Numbered from the stretch's first letter, positions 9,285-18,356 are shown. The stretch: 64,000 nucleotides of DNA from an uncultured Ignavibacteria bacterium (GCA_903939735.1 CAJAIA010000001.1:165169-229168); one strand, 5' to 3'. Program-made: numbers and translations. Notes: generated by a model not told the origin, from the sequence alone.

Positions 9285-9316
9285 ATAAAAAAAACAAAGC
9301 CGCTCTGCGGCTTTGT
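9285..9316 (-). terminator. Intrinsic terminator downstream of ribBA
   Basis: A perfect 10-bp stem ACAAAGCCGC/GCGGCTTTGT (9294-9303 with 9307-9316) and a 3-base loop. On the minus strand it is followed by a run of eight T (9294-9287). It ends the yajC-ribBA transcript about 50 bases after the ribBA stop and separates it from greA. Confidence 0.9.
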
Positions 9317-9368
9317 CGTCTGCGAATGTACAACAGTCAGGGGGCTGTTCCAACCCGTGCGCCTTGAG

Positions 9369-10568
9369 TTACAAGTGCCGAAGAACATGCCCCATCTTAT
9401 CACGCTTTGTTTCCAAGTAGCCGAGATTTTCCTTTGTAGGAGCGATCTCAAGCCCAACCAATTCAACGACTTCCAGACCGTGAGATTGTAATCCTACACG
9501 CTTCTTTGGGTTATTGGTCATGAGCCGCATTTTGCGAACACCGAGATCATGTAGAATCTGTGCACCGATGCCATAGTCTCGTGGATCTGGTGGGAAACCA
9601 AGGTGCGTATTTGCCTCCACGGTGTCGAGCCCTTGCTCTTGCAGCGCGTACGCCTTGATCTTATTGACGAGACCGATACCGCGGCCCTCTTGGCGCATAT
9701 AAAGAACAACTCCGCTACCCTCGCGCTCAATCAGATCCAATGCCGCATGAAGCTGAGGTCCGCAATCGCAACGACGGGACGCGAAGATGTCACCTGTAAG
9801 GCACTCACTGTGCACACGGACAAGCAGAGGCTTGTCCGGCGAGATTTCGCCCTTGATGACAGCCACATGCTCCTTGCCGTCGATGTTGTTCTGATAGACG
9901 CGAAGCACAAAGTCACCATGATCACTCGGCAGACGTGCCTCAGCAACCATTTCAATCAGGGTCTCCTTGGCACGGCGATACGCGATCAGATCCTGTACTG
10001 AGATCATCTTGAGTTCGTGCGTTCGTGCCATCTCCAAGAGATCTGGCACACGAGCCATCGAACCGTCGACCTTGAGGATTTCACAGAGAACGCCAACAGG
10101 CTTCAGGTTCGCGAGCCGCATTAGGTCGACCACGGCTTCTGTGTGGCCAGCGCGGCGAAGCACGCCCCCTTCAACAGCGATGAGCGGGAAGATGTGGCCC
10201 GGACGTCCGAAGTCGTCTGGACTGGCAGAATCGTCGGACATTGCACGGACGGTCGCCGTGCGGTCACTGACGCTGATGCCGCTCGCCGTACCATGCACGT
10301 AGTCGATACTCACCGTGAAGCGCGTACCATGCAGGGCTGTGTTGGTATTCACCATCAGCGGGAGGTCGAGCTTTTGAGCACGATCTTCCGTGAGACTGAC
10401 ACAGATCAATCCCCTACCTTCGGTTGCCATGAAGTTGATGTTCTGTTCCGAGCATAACTCGGCAGCACAGATAAGGTCGCCCTCGTTTTCGCGATCCTCA
10501 TCATCAACAACAATGATGCACTTCCCTGCTGCCAGATCAGCCAGGGCCGATTCAATCGTGTCGAGCAT
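9369..10568 (-). CDS. ribBA: Bifunctional 3,4-dihydroxy-2-butanone-4-phosphate synthase/GTP cyclohydrolase II
   Basis: A 399-residue fusion covering both entry reactions of riboflavin synthesis. The N-terminal RibB domain (about 1-200) has the acidic metal/substrate motif [12 protein letters not shown]. The C-terminal RibA domain (about 205-399) has the zinc cysteines in [17 protein letters not shown] and the catalytic RQEGRGIGL. The start MLDTIESAL at 10568 lies one base after the yajC stop, so the two are likely translated together; the upstream extension would overlap yajC without merit. No FMN riboswitch was seen upstream. Confidence 0.95.
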   Translation of the reverse strand: MLDTIESALADLAAGKCIIVVDDEDRENEGDLICAAELCSEQNINFMATEGRGLICVSLTEDRAQKLDLPLMVNTNTALHGTRFTVSIDYVHGTASGISVSDRTATVRAMSDDSASPDDFGRPGHIFPLIAVEGGVLRRAGHTEAVVDLMRLANLKPVGVLCEILKVDGSMARVPDLLEMARTHELKMISVQDLIAYRRAKETLIEMVAEARLPSDHGDFVLRVYQNNIDGKEHVAVIKGEISPDKPLLVRVHSECLTGDIFASRRCDCGPQLHAALDLIEREGSGVVLYMRQEGRGIGLVNKIKAYALQEQGLDTVEANTHLGFPPDPRDYGIGAQILHDLGVRKMRLMTNNPKKRVGLQSHGLEVVELVGLEIAPTKENLGYLETKRDKMGHVLRHL

Positions 10569-10569
10569 A

Positions 10570-10881
10570 TTACTTGGTGAGTACGCTTGCGACGGCACTC
10601 TTATCGAACTTCACGTGCGTGTTCGCGGCGATCGTTACTGTGATCGCGGTCTCATCGACTTCGTGCACAGTTCCGTGGATACCACTTGATGTTACAACAG
10701 CGTCACCCTTCTTGATGCCCGAAAGGAGCTTTTGGTGCTCTTTCGCACGCTTCTGTTGCGGACGGATGATCATGAAGTAGAACACGGCGATCACACCACC
10801 GAACATGAGAACGTTCATGATGAGTGGGTCGACGGCGCCTCCGCCTGAGGCTGGGGCTTGGATGAATGCGAGTGCGAGCAT
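10570..10881 (-). CDS. yajC: Preprotein translocase accessory subunit YajC
   Basis: A 103-residue YajC, a single-pass inner-membrane partner of SecDF. The transmembrane helix is at about residues 20-41 ([19 protein letters not shown]) and is followed by the family hallmark [21 protein letters not shown]. The C-terminal part is a small beta domain. The start at 10881 ([10 protein letters not shown]) gives the usual short periplasmic N-terminus. secD and secF are not in the window. It lies between tgt and ribBA, and a tgt-yajC order is common in bacteria. Confidence 0.92.
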   Translation of the reverse strand: MLALAFIQAPASGGGAVDPLIMNVLMFGGVIAVFYFMIIRPQQKRAKEHQKLLSGIKKGDAVVTSSGIHGTVHEVDETAITVTIAANTHVKFDKSAVASVLTK

Positions 10882-10912
10882 GTGCGTTTCGGAAAAAGCT
10901 GAAACAAGTATG

Positions 10913-12058
10913 TTATTGACGAGGTGCGTTGAGACGTTCGATTGTCTCTGCTGCCCATTGACGATACGTCCCCTCAAGAATTTTCTCGCGGGCCGTTCGA
11001 ACGAGCCATAAATACAACGCCACGTTTTGGATCGTAGCGAGCATTAACCCGAGGATTTCGCCAGCATGAAACAGGTGACGAAGATACGCCATGCTGTAGT
11101 TCTGACTGCTTTCGGCCCCTACCAGCATGTCAATAGGTTCGTCGGCAGCCTTCCAACGCGCGTTCTTGATGTTCACGCGTCCAGATGTCGTGAACAATGT
11201 GCCATTGCGAGCATTGCGGGTCGGCATCACACAATCGAACATGTCCACGCCAAGGTCGATTGCGCGAAGAATATTCTCTGGCGTACCGACACCCATGAGG
11301 TAGCGAGGTTTGTCCTTGGGCATCACCTCTGTCGAGGCCTGCGTCATGGCATACATATCCTCCGCTGGTTCCCCTACGCTGAGTCCGCCGATGGCGTACC
11401 CTTCAAAGTCCATGTCGACCAGCGCCGACATGCAGGACTGGCGCAGATCGCGATAGACGTTGCCTTGTCCGATACCAAACTGTGCCTGACGATGCCCATA
11501 AAGGAAGGGCGTGGCCAGGTGGTGGACACGTGAGCGCTCTGCCCATCGGAGCGTAAGCTCCATGGATTGCCGCGCCTCGGTGTAGCTGGCAGGGTGCGCG
11601 GTGCATTCATCAAGCACCATCATGATGTCGCTACCAATCGCCCGTTGAATCTCGACGACGCTCTCAGGTGTGAAGATGTGTTTCGACCCATCGATATGCG
11701 AGCGGAACTCGACACCGTCCTCACTCATGGTGCGGAGGTCACGAAGAGAAAACACCTGGAACCCACCGCTGTCAGTCAGGATTGGTCGGTCCCACGTCGA
11801 GAACCGATGGAGACCACCCATCGCGCGGAGCGTCTCGGTACCCGGACGAAGGTAGAGGTGATAGGTGTTACCGAGAATAATCGGTGTATTGAGCTCGCGC
11901 AACGAGCGATGGTCCATGGCCTTTACGGCCCCCTGCGTGCCAACAGGCATAAAGATCGGAGTCGGGATTTCCCCGTGATCCGTCACTAGCCGTCCTGCAC
12001 GAGCGCTTCCATCTGCGTCGGTACATTCGAGGGAAAAGAGCGAAGTTGCGGTACTCAT
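10913..12058 (-). CDS. tgt: tRNA-guanine transglycosylase lacking the zinc ligands
   Basis: 381 residues, normal for bacterial Tgt, which swaps guanine-34 for preQ1 in GUN-anticodon tRNAs. The catalytic core is kept: TDSGGF with Asp96, and the nucleophile region DMFDCVMPTRNARNG with Asp275. In place of the structural zinc site (E. coli C302, C304, C307 and H333), this protein has Val313, Ala315, Ser318 and Gln344. The spacing is identical and the flanking residues (PID and QNYS.AYL, then ATIQN) are conserved, so this is substitution, not a frameshift. queA in the same window shows that the queuosine pathway is used. The start at 12058 is ATG 7 bases after a TACTTTTG box. Confidence 0.93.
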   Translation of the reverse strand: MSTATSLFSLECTDADGSARAGRLVTDHGEIPTPIFMPVGTQGAVKAMDHRSLRELNTPIILGNTYHLYLRPGTETLRAMGGLHRFSTWDRPILTDSGGFQVFSLRDLRTMSEDGVEFRSHIDGSKHIFTPESVVEIQRAIGSDIMMVLDECTAHPASYTEARQSMELTLRWAERSRVHHLATPFLYGHRQAQFGIGQGNVYRDLRQSCMSALVDMDFEGYAIGGLSVGEPAEDMYAMTQASTEVMPKDKPRYLMGVGTPENILRAIDLGVDMFDCVMPTRNARNGTLFTTSGRVNIKNARWKAADEPIDMLVGAESSQNYSMAYLRHLFHAGEILGLMLATIQNVALYLWLVRTAREKILEGTYRQWAAETIERLNAPRQ

Positions 12059-12065
12059 GTGCCAA

Positions 12066-12073
12066 CAAAAGTA
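12066..12073 (-). promoter_or_regulatory. TAnnTTTG -7 box of tgt
   Basis: The minus strand has TACTTTTG, 7 bases before the tgt ATG, in the divergent region shared with the peroxiredoxin gene. The match to the -7 consensus is complete; a TTG upstream is only 12 bases away, closer than the usual 17-20, so the -33 element is not convincing. Confidence 0.45.
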
Positions 12074-12166
12074 CTGAGTTATCGTCAAAGGGCCGGTTGG
12101 CAGGGATGCCTACCTGCTTACACTTCACACGACATATCTTATTCTCATCTCTCAAAGGACAGTATC

Positions 12167-12799
12167 ATGGCCGTCTTGGTTGGAAAGAAAGCTCCCCGAT
12201 TCTCAGCACAAGCTGTTATCAATGGCGAGGAAATCGTCGAGAACTTTTCCCTTGATCAGTATCTCGGTAAGAAGCACGTGATTTTCTTCTTCTACCCGAA
12301 GGACTTCACATTCGTCTGCCCTACGGAGCTTCATGCATTCCAAGAGCGTCTCGCGGACTTCGAAGCAAAGGGTGTTGCCATCGTTGCATGCTCAACGGAT
12401 ACTGAGCAATCTCACTGGGGATGGCTCCAGCTGCCGAAGGCTAACGGAGGCATTCAAGGTGTGACCTATCCGATTGTTGCTGATACGAACAAGACGATTT
12501 CATCGAACTACGACGTGCTCGATGGTGCCTACGAGTACAACGATGACGGCGAGCTCACAGCCACAAGCGAGCTGATCGCCTACCGCGGCCTCTTCCTCAT
12601 CGACAAGAACGGCGTGGTACAACACCAGATTGTCAACAACTTCCCGCTCGGCCGCAACGTCGACGAAGCGATGCGCATGGTTGACGCTCTTCGCTTCTTT
12701 GAAGAAAAGGGCGAAGTATGTCCAGCGAACTGGGAAGCCGGCAAGGACGGACTCAAGGACACGCATGAAGGTGTCGCGAGCTACCTGGCCAAGCACTAA
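12167..12799 (+). CDS. Typical 2-Cys peroxiredoxin (AhpC/Prx1 family)
   Basis: A 210-residue peroxiredoxin that reduces peroxides with a redox-active cysteine pair. The peroxidatic Cys is in FYPKDFTFVCPTELHAF (about residue 50) and the resolving Cys in GEVCPANW (about residue 185), as in AhpC/Prx1 proteins. The start MAVLVGKKAPRF at 12167 follows an AAAGGAC ribosome site. It is monocistronic, with its own terminator. A thioredoxin-like gene that could reduce it lies 2 kb downstream. Confidence 0.93.
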   Translation: MAVLVGKKAPRFSAQAVINGEEIVENFSLDQYLGKKHVIFFFYPKDFTFVCPTELHAFQERLADFEAKGVAIVACSTDTEQSHWGWLQLPKANGGIQGVTYPIVADTNKTISSNYDVLDGAYEYNDDGELTATSELIAYRGLFLIDKNGVVQHQIVNNFPLGRNVDEAMRMVDALRFFEEKGEVCPANWEAGKDGLKDTHEGVASYLAKH

Positions 12800-12830
12800 T
12801 CGCAGACGCTACCAACGAGCATGTACCGCA

Positions 12831-12870
12831 ACGAGCGCAGAAGATCTCTCTTCTGCGCTCGTTCTGTTTT
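12831..12870 (+). terminator. Terminator of the peroxiredoxin gene
   Basis: A 14-bp perfect stem (ACGAGCGCAGAAGA at 12831-12844 with TCTTCTGCGCTCGT at 12849-12862), a TCTC loop, then TCTGTTTT. The T-rich tail is on the plus-strand side, so it serves the peroxiredoxin gene. The convergent mnmA gene ends at 12881. Confidence 0.85.
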
Positions 12871-12880
12871 CGGCATGATG

Positions 12881-13975
12881 TTATTGGATGATCCCGCCGC
12901 CCACGACGTCGTCGCCGTCGTAGAGCACGACGCTCTGACCACGTGCTATGGCACGTCGTGGCTCGTCGAATTCCACATGGAGTATGCCCTCGGCATCGGT
13001 ATAGCACAGGGCCGGTGCCCCATCATCCTTGTAGCGAATCTTCACCATGAATCGCTGAGGATCACGAAGGTCGGCGTACTTGAGGAGGTTTACACTATGT
13101 GCTGTGAGTGACGCTTTGTCAAGTTTCTCTGCTGTTCCGAGTTCGACGATATTCTGATCCGGAAGGACGTTAAGGACGAACAGCGGTTCACTGTGTGCTA
13201 CGCCAAGCCCCTTACGTTGACCAACCGTGTAGAATGGGTATCCCTCGTGCTCGCCGATCACGTTACCATCGAGCATGATCGCCCCTTTACCAACACGCTG
13301 ATCGAGATCAGGAACAGCATCGCGAAGGAACCTACGGTAGTCATTATCCGGAATGAAGCAGATTTCATAGGATTCTGGCTTCTTCTCGATCCCAAGCTGC
13401 AGTCGCTCGGCATGTCCCCGTGATTCAGGCTTCGTGAATCCGGCCAGCGGAAACAGCGTACGGGCGAGATGTTCCTGACGTACACTCCAGAGCATGTAGG
13501 ATTGGTCCTTCGACAGATCGGAGCTTCGCCGAATCCATCGGCGTCCGGTTGCCTCGTCGTGGACAATCCGCGCGTAATGGCCTGTAGCGATGTACTCAGC
13601 ACCTAGCGAGTCTGCCTTACGAAGCATCTCTCCCCATTTGATCTGTCTGTTGCAGCGTACGCAGGGATTGGGTGTATTGCCAGCGAGATAGTCATCGACG
13701 AAATAGTCGATGATGTTCGACTTAAAGCTCTCGGTGAAGTCGACGGTGTAGTGCGGAATACCAAGGCCTAGTGCAACTTTGCGCGCGTCGTTGATACCAT
13801 CGAGCGAACAGCACGAAGAATCGTTGCCGACATTGCCGCCAACATCTTCGTACTTGTACGTCTTGATCGTGATTCCAATAACGTCTAACCCCTGTTCAAC
13901 GAGGAGTCCTGCAGCGACACTTGAATCAATGCCGCCGGACATTCCGACAATCACTCTATGTTGGTTTCGTTCCAC
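12881..13975 (-). CDS. mnmA: tRNA-specific 2-thiouridylase MnmA
   Basis: A 364-residue MnmA that makes 2-thiouridine at wobble position 34 of Lys, Glu and Gln tRNAs. The PP-loop VGMSGGIDSSVAAGLL is near the N-terminus. The first catalytic Cys is in NPCVRCNRQIKW and the second in SYEICFIPDND. A SSCCSLDGINDARKVA stretch marks the subgroup common in Bacteroidota/Chlorobiota. The start is GTG at 13975; the first internal ATG (MSGGIDSS) would remove the first strand of the PP-loop domain. A TAGTTTTG box lies 22 bases upstream. Confidence 0.95.
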   Translation of the reverse strand: MERNQHRVIVGMSGGIDSSVAAGLLVEQGLDVIGITIKTYKYEDVGGNVGNDSSCCSLDGINDARKVALGLGIPHYTVDFTESFKSNIIDYFVDDYLAGNTPNPCVRCNRQIKWGEMLRKADSLGAEYIATGHYARIVHDEATGRRWIRRSSDLSKDQSYMLWSVRQEHLARTLFPLAGFTKPESRGHAERLQLGIEKKPESYEICFIPDNDYRRFLRDAVPDLDQRVGKGAIMLDGNVIGEHEGYPFYTVGQRKGLGVAHSEPLFVLNVLPDQNIVELGTAEKLDKASLTAHSVNLLKYADLRDPQRFMVKIRYKDDGAPALCYTDAEGILHVEFDEPRRAIARGQSVVLYDGDDVVGGGIIQ

Positions 13976-13988
13976 TGTGGTAGCTTTC
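13961..13988 (+). promoter_or_regulatory. Possible -33/-7 promoter of the PlsC-like gene
   Basis: TTG at 13961-13963, 17 bases, then TAGCTTTC at 13981-13988 (one mismatch to TAnnTTTG), 20 bases before the acyltransferase ATG. It overlaps the first codons of the divergent mnmA gene. Confidence 0.35.
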
Positions 13989-13997
13989 AGGTCTTGA

Positions 13998-14005
13998 CAA
14001 AACTA
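13998..14005 (-). promoter_or_regulatory. Possible TAnnTTTG -7 box of mnmA
   Basis: The minus strand reads TAGTTTTG, a full match to the -7 consensus, 22 bases before the GTG start of mnmA. No convincing -33 TTG was found at 17-20 bases. Confidence 0.35.
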
Positions 14006-14008
14006 GCG

Positions 14009-14743
14009 ATGTCCAAACGATTCATACCCGCCAAACCCGATCCCGTGAGTAAAGCTTTCTGGGGTTGGTACTTTCAACGAAGCGTCCGACGCGCATTTTC
14101 TGCGTGTTGGATTGCGGGTGAGGAGCATCTACGCACAACGGATACGTCGGTACCGACGATCCTCGCCTGCACACATGGTTCGTGGTGGGATGCAGCGCTG
14201 ACCATCGTGCTCTCGCTTCGCGAGTATGGTCTCGATGCGGATGGAATGATGGAGTACAAGCAGCTGACGAAGTACCGATTCTTTTCGCGCATTGGGATGT
14301 TCAGCGTCATTCGCGAAGACGCCCGAAGCGCTATGGCGTCGCTCTCCTACGCTGCCGACAGACTCCGCGCAACCAACAGATACCTGTGGATGTTTCCGCA
14401 AGGCACGCTCGTCCATCAAGATCTTCCGGTGGTCGCAGAGCCAGGAATCGGCATCCTGGCTGCGAAGCTCGGCTCGGTTCGCATTGTCCCTGTGGCTATG
14501 CGGTATGAACTTCTCCGCTCACAGCATCCCGTATGCTGGATTCGCGTCGGCGAACCGCTCTACGTTACGCCCGACGGCGCGTCAACGGTTCGTTCAGTCC
14601 TCGATGACGTCTCCAATGCAATGAACACGTGTTCGTCACTACTGCGCGCCGATGCACATGCGGAACAAACATCCGACTATCGGATGTTTCTCTCCGGCAG
14701 GCGCTCGATGGATGCTGCGTTCGACGCAGTAACCCGACAGTAG
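14009..14743 (+). CDS. PlsC-like phospholipid/glycerolipid acyltransferase
   Basis: A 244-residue member of the lysophospholipid acyltransferase family. The catalytic HX4D motif is HGSWWD (about residue 54), and the substrate-binding block FPQGTL (about residue 131) replaces the usual FPEGT; VPVAMRYE follows. It most likely acylates a membrane lipid precursor at the inner membrane, but proteins of this branch also act on carotenoid or ornithine lipids, so the substrate is open. The start MSKRFIPAKPD at 14009 is preferred over an earlier frame that enters mnmA. Confidence 0.82.
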   Translation: MSKRFIPAKPDPVSKAFWGWYFQRSVRRAFSACWIAGEEHLRTTDTSVPTILACTHGSWWDAALTIVLSLREYGLDADGMMEYKQLTKYRFFSRIGMFSVIREDARSAMASLSYAADRLRATNRYLWMFPQGTLVHQDLPVVAEPGIGILAAKLGSVRIVPVAMRYELLRSQHPVCWIRVGEPLYVTPDGASTVRSVLDDVSNAMNTCSSLLRADAHAEQTSDYRMFLSGRRSMDAAFDAVTRQ

Positions 14744-14790
14744 CAGGTTCACCTCGCAACGATTGATTCACGATTACTGAGGATCTACCC

Positions 14791-15111
14791 ATGGACATTC
14801 TCCAACCACAACCAGGTGAATTCGATGCCGTGCTCAAAGGCAACAAAAACGTCATCGTGAAATTCTATGCCGACTGGTGCGGCTCTTGCAAGCTGTTTTC
14901 TCCGAAGTATCGTCGACTAGCAGCTGACCCACGGTTCGAAGGCATTGCCTTTGTTGACGTAAACGCTGAAAACGATCAAGCTGCACGCGCCCTCGCAGGT
15001 GTAGATAATCTGCCCTTCTTCGCTACGTTCAAGAACGGCGTGTTGGTCGAGGGCACAGCCACCGCAAAGGAAGAGTCGGTGGTCGCAATGCTCGAAAGGC
15101 TCACGGCATGA
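14791..15111 (+). CDS. Thioredoxin-family protein
   Basis: A 106-residue single-domain thioredoxin. The active site is WCGSCK (residues about 30-35), with Ser in place of the usual Pro, and the cis-proline loop NLPFFATF is present. The fold is complete from N-terminal helix to C-terminal helix. It has a GAGG ribosome site. Its stop codon overlaps the ATG of the next small gene (ATGA), so the two are translationally coupled. It probably supplies electrons to a thiol protein; the peroxiredoxin at 12167 is an obvious candidate. Confidence 0.9.
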   Translation: MDILQPQPGEFDAVLKGNKNVIVKFYADWCGSCKLFSPKYRRLAADPRFEGIAFVDVNAENDQAARALAGVDNLPFFATFKNGVLVEGTATAKEESVVAMLERLTA

Positions 15112-15350
15112 ACATCGCCATGATCAAGGGGCTTGTAGAGTCAGCTTCTCTGGAACAACTCCACGCAGCTGAAGCCGCGTTGCTCGACGAGCAGCAGCCA
15201 GCTGTTACCATACCAGGCGCAGATGAGGGCGAACAGCTCACACATGTGCTTGCAGCAATCTATGTGCACGAGCGAGTAGCCGCCGATGGTGTTGATACCA
15301 TGACGGCTATTCGTGACTATGCAAAGCGTGTTAGGGCCTCGATTACGTAA
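15108..15350 (+). CDS. Small thioredoxin-coupled protein (DUF6952-like)
   Basis: An 80-residue acidic helical protein beginning MNIAMIKGLVESASLEQLHAAEAALLDEQ in two helices and ending with a helix HVLAAIYVHERVAADGVD and RDYAKRVRASIT. The shape (IKxL near the start; a long middle helix; a terminal xRVxxSI) resembles a small family often encoded directly after thioredoxin in Bacteroidota, recalled as DUF6952. That assignment is from memory, not a search. There are no cysteines, signal peptide or membrane helix. ATGA overlap with the thioredoxin gene suggests the products work together. Function unknown. Confidence 0.7.
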   Translation: MNIAMIKGLVESASLEQLHAAEAALLDEQQPAVTIPGADEGEQLTHVLAAIYVHERVAADGVDTMTAIRDYAKRVRASIT

Positions 15351-15356
15351 TCGAGG
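15337..15356. terminator. Palindrome between convergent genes
   Basis: A perfect 20-base palindrome (CCTCGATTA-CG-TAATCGAGG) holding the stop codon of the 15108 gene and ending directly before the stop of the 15357 gene. It can form a hairpin in either transcript but has no T-run, so it may be a weak bidirectional terminator or a 3' stabiliser. Confidence 0.4.
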
Positions 15357-18356
15357 TTACTCGCGGACGAGGCGCGCCATCCATACCGACGAGCCTGCGC
15401 TCACACGAACCACGTAGGTGCCAGCGACAACGTTGCCAAGCTCAATTGCGTATTCACGACGCTCATCGTCGATCGGGGCGCGGAAAACAACCCGACCCAT
15501 GATATCGATAAGTTCGATCGAACGTGCTTGTGATGCCGGGAGCACAACTGTTGCGCGTTCCTGAGCTGGATTCGGGAACACCGTCAGAGATGATGCGATG
15601 CGGTCGAGTTCACCCTCGACTGACGTTGGATTCAGCGTGAGGACAAAATCAGAGGATGTGTTCCGACACTTGTTGCTGTTCTCTACACGGACAGCATATG
15701 TGCCGCTTGTCTTGGCTACGTATTCGCGTGCCGTAGCACCCGGAATGTCCTTGCCGTCGAGCTGCCACTGAAACACGGTAATACCACCGACTGCGGACGA
15801 GCGAAGTGTGTCCAGTCCACGTTGCGTAATTGTTGGCTTCGTCGGGGACGTGAGGATGGTGATTGCAACGGGAGCCGATACGGCACGGCATCCGTTAGCG
15901 TCTTCAACATTCACCGAGTAGCTTCCCGTCTGTGATACGGCACGCAGGACAAGGCGACGTGTCGTGTCGCCATTCGACCAACGATACGATGCATAACCTG
16001 CATTCGCCTCAAGCACCACGGAATCACCAACGCATCCCGTCGTTGCCGTTACCCGCGTGACAGATGGTGTTGTCGCCGAACATTGCTTGACATCTACCTC
16101 CCACATACCACGTCCGAACGTCGAGATACGAAGGGTATTGGTGGTTGCATTCAAACGCATAGCACTTACAGGTACGGCTGGCAATCCTGTGCCGTACTTC
16201 TGCCAGAATCCTGAACCTTCATCCGAATAAAACACGCCCAAATCAGTTGCTGCGAAAAGTCGATTCGGTGTGCCCCGTTGATATACAAGGGCATTGCATG
16301 GCACGTTGGGCAGGCCTGTACCTGACGCATTTGTCACTGCACCATTGACCACCTGCAATACCTTCTGGCCACCATTGAAACCACCGATCGCAATCCAGAA
16401 CTTCTTTGGATCTGTTGGATGCACCTCGATGCCCATGATCGTGCCTGAGATTCCGGTCTGCTGTGTCCAGGCTGTGCCACCATTGGTGGTGTACCACAGC
16501 GCCGAGTTGTAGGACACGTAGATGTACTTCGGATCTGACGGAGACACGGCGATCCAGCGCATCGGAACTGTCGTAGCGATATTCGAGATCTTCGTCCACG
16601 AGATGCCGCTGTTTGTTGTCTTGTACAGCTGGCCATAGCCGATGTATGCTGTACCGAAAGTCTTTGGGTCCGATGCCACTGGGGCAACCCAGGCGACAAG
16701 ACTTTCGCCACGCTGATTTCGATTCGAGGTAAAGATCCAGTTAGCACCCTGGTTGGTTGTACGATAGAACTGACCATCGTACTGACTCGCGTACATAATC
16801 GACGGATCGACGTTATCAATGGCAGCCATCATGCCGTCGCCATCAAGAGTATGGACGAAGCTTTGTCCGTTATTCTTTGAGAGCGCTGTACCGTTGTCCT
16901 GCGATCCACCGATGATCAGGCTTGGATTGGTGACCGACGTTGCAAGACCGTAATACTGCTGAATCTTGAGTCCGTTACTACAGTCGCGCCATGTCATTCC
17001 GCCGTCGGTTGAGCGAGCTACACCACCATCGTGTGTTGCGAAGAGGCGGTTCAAGGATGGATGATACTTTGCATAGTGATGGTCAGCGTGCACCCACGGG
17101 GCACCAGAACCAGTCCAGTGTGCCGACAAGATCCACTGCTGTCCGGCTGTTGTTGTACGCCACAAGTTGACGCCACCCACAAACATGTGATTGGCATTCG
17201 TTGGCGAGATCTCCATCGAAAGATCATACCAGCCCTGTCCGCCTGATCCCTGTCCGTTGGCATTCCAATGCAGAAGGTTCAACGATGTGTTCACCTCACT
17301 GAAGGACTCAGCAGCGTTCGTTGAACGATAGACGCCTTCAAGGCCATTGGTTGATGCATCTGATGCAACTGCACCCACGACGTTTGGATTCGCCTTTGAC
17401 ACTGCAAGGCGAATGCGATTCGCACGTGGAATCGAGAATGTCTCCTCCCACGTCACGCCGTTGTCAGTTGATCGGTAAATCTTTGCATTGCCGTTGAAAT
17501 TGAATGTCGATGCATAGAGAACGTCGGGATTCGTTGGATTCGCAACGAGGTCACGGAACGAACCATTGATGGACTGACGGAACGTTGCGCCACCATCAGT
17601 CGAACGGAGGATACCGCTGTATGACGCTGCCACGACCACACTTGCATTCCGCGGATCAACAAACAACCGTCCGACGATTGCATTCTGCGAGGCCTCAAAC
17701 GACAGACCCGTTGTCTTCCATGTTGCTCCACCGTCAGTCGTCTTGATGACGCCATAGCTGAACGCATCGTAGCCGGTCACGCTTCCTGGATTCGCACCGT
17801 TGACGTCGCCGGTAGCGACGTAGATGATCTTGTCGTTGTTCGGTGAAACCGCGATATCGCTGATACCGATCACGGGAATGATGTCGATGTTTACATACGA
17901 CCACGTCGCTGCGCCATTGGTCGTCTTCCACACACCACCGGCTGCTGCACCCACCCACATGAGGTTCGGATCTTGGCGGGAGAACTCAATCACATTGACG
18001 CGACCGATTCCATTCCAGGATGAGATTTCGTTTGGCATGTCTGGAGCGATCGGACCAAGATCCTTCCACGCTTTGGCAGCCATCACGGCATCAGTTGGCT
18101 TCTCACGTTCAACGCGCTGGTGCTCACGAGCATACATGGCCGGCGTTGGGAACGATCCGTCGTCGGTAAGACGTCCCTGCCAGTACCACTCCCACCTGCG
18201 AAGTTGCTTGTTTGGCTTTACCGTTCCGTCGGCCTGAGGCTTTTCCAGTTGCTTACGAAGCTCTGTGCGGGCACGTTCAAACGCTGTTTGATCCCCCGCC
18301 TGTGCATGCGCGATGAATGTTCCGAAGAGAGCCAGATAAAGAAGGACGTTTCTCAT
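15357..18356 (-). CDS. Large secreted BNR/VPS10-like beta-propeller protein with T9SS-type tail
   Basis: A 999-residue exported protein. The signal peptide is at 1-20 (LYLALFGTFIAHAQA). From about residue 95 to 760 there are many repeats of the form STDGGATW or TTNGGxxW (BNR/sortilin-like blades), for example KTTDGGATWKTTG and RSTDGGMTWRDCSNG. Residues about 765-910 contain two Ig/PKD-like modules. The last 75 residues (SLTVFPNPAQERATVVLP, later GTYVVRVSAGSSVWMARL) are a classic type IX secretion C-terminal sorting domain. It should be exported through the outer membrane and either anchored or released. Substrate or ligand unknown; such propellers may be glycosidase-like or adhesive. Single gene, divergent from kbl. 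Confidence 0.9.
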   Translation of the reverse strand: MRNVLLYLALFGTFIAHAQAGDQTAFERARTELRKQLEKPQADGTVKPNKQLRRWEWYWQGRLTDDGSFPTPAMYAREHQRVEREKPTDAVMAAKAWKDLGPIAPDMPNEISSWNGIGRVNVIEFSRQDPNLMWVGAAAGGVWKTTNGAATWSYVNIDIIPVIGISDIAVSPNNDKIIYVATGDVNGANPGSVTGYDAFSYGVIKTTDGGATWKTTGLSFEASQNAIVGRLFVDPRNASVVVAASYSGILRSTDGGATFRQSINGSFRDLVANPTNPDVLYASTFNFNGNAKIYRSTDNGVTWEETFSIPRANRIRLAVSKANPNVVGAVASDASTNGLEGVYRSTNAAESFSEVNTSLNLLHWNANGQGSGGQGWYDLSMEISPTNANHMFVGGVNLWRTTTAGQQWILSAHWTGSGAPWVHADHHYAKYHPSLNRLFATHDGGVARSTDGGMTWRDCSNGLKIQQYYGLATSVTNPSLIIGGSQDNGTALSKNNGQSFVHTLDGDGMMAAIDNVDPSIMYASQYDGQFYRTTNQGANWIFTSNRNQRGESLVAWVAPVASDPKTFGTAYIGYGQLYKTTNSGISWTKISNIATTVPMRWIAVSPSDPKYIYVSYNSALWYTTNGGTAWTQQTGISGTIMGIEVHPTDPKKFWIAIGGFNGGQKVLQVVNGAVTNASGTGLPNVPCNALVYQRGTPNRLFAATDLGVFYSDEGSGFWQKYGTGLPAVPVSAMRLNATTNTLRISTFGRGMWEVDVKQCSATTPSVTRVTATTGCVGDSVVLEANAGYASYRWSNGDTTRRLVLRAVSQTGSYSVNVEDANGCRAVSAPVAITILTSPTKPTITQRGLDTLRSSAVGGITVFQWQLDGKDIPGATAREYVAKTSGTYAVRVENSNKCRNTSSDFVLTLNPTSVEGELDRIASSLTVFPNPAQERATVVLPASQARSIELIDIMGRVVFRAPIDDERREYAIELGNVVAGTYVVRVSAGSSVWMARLVRE

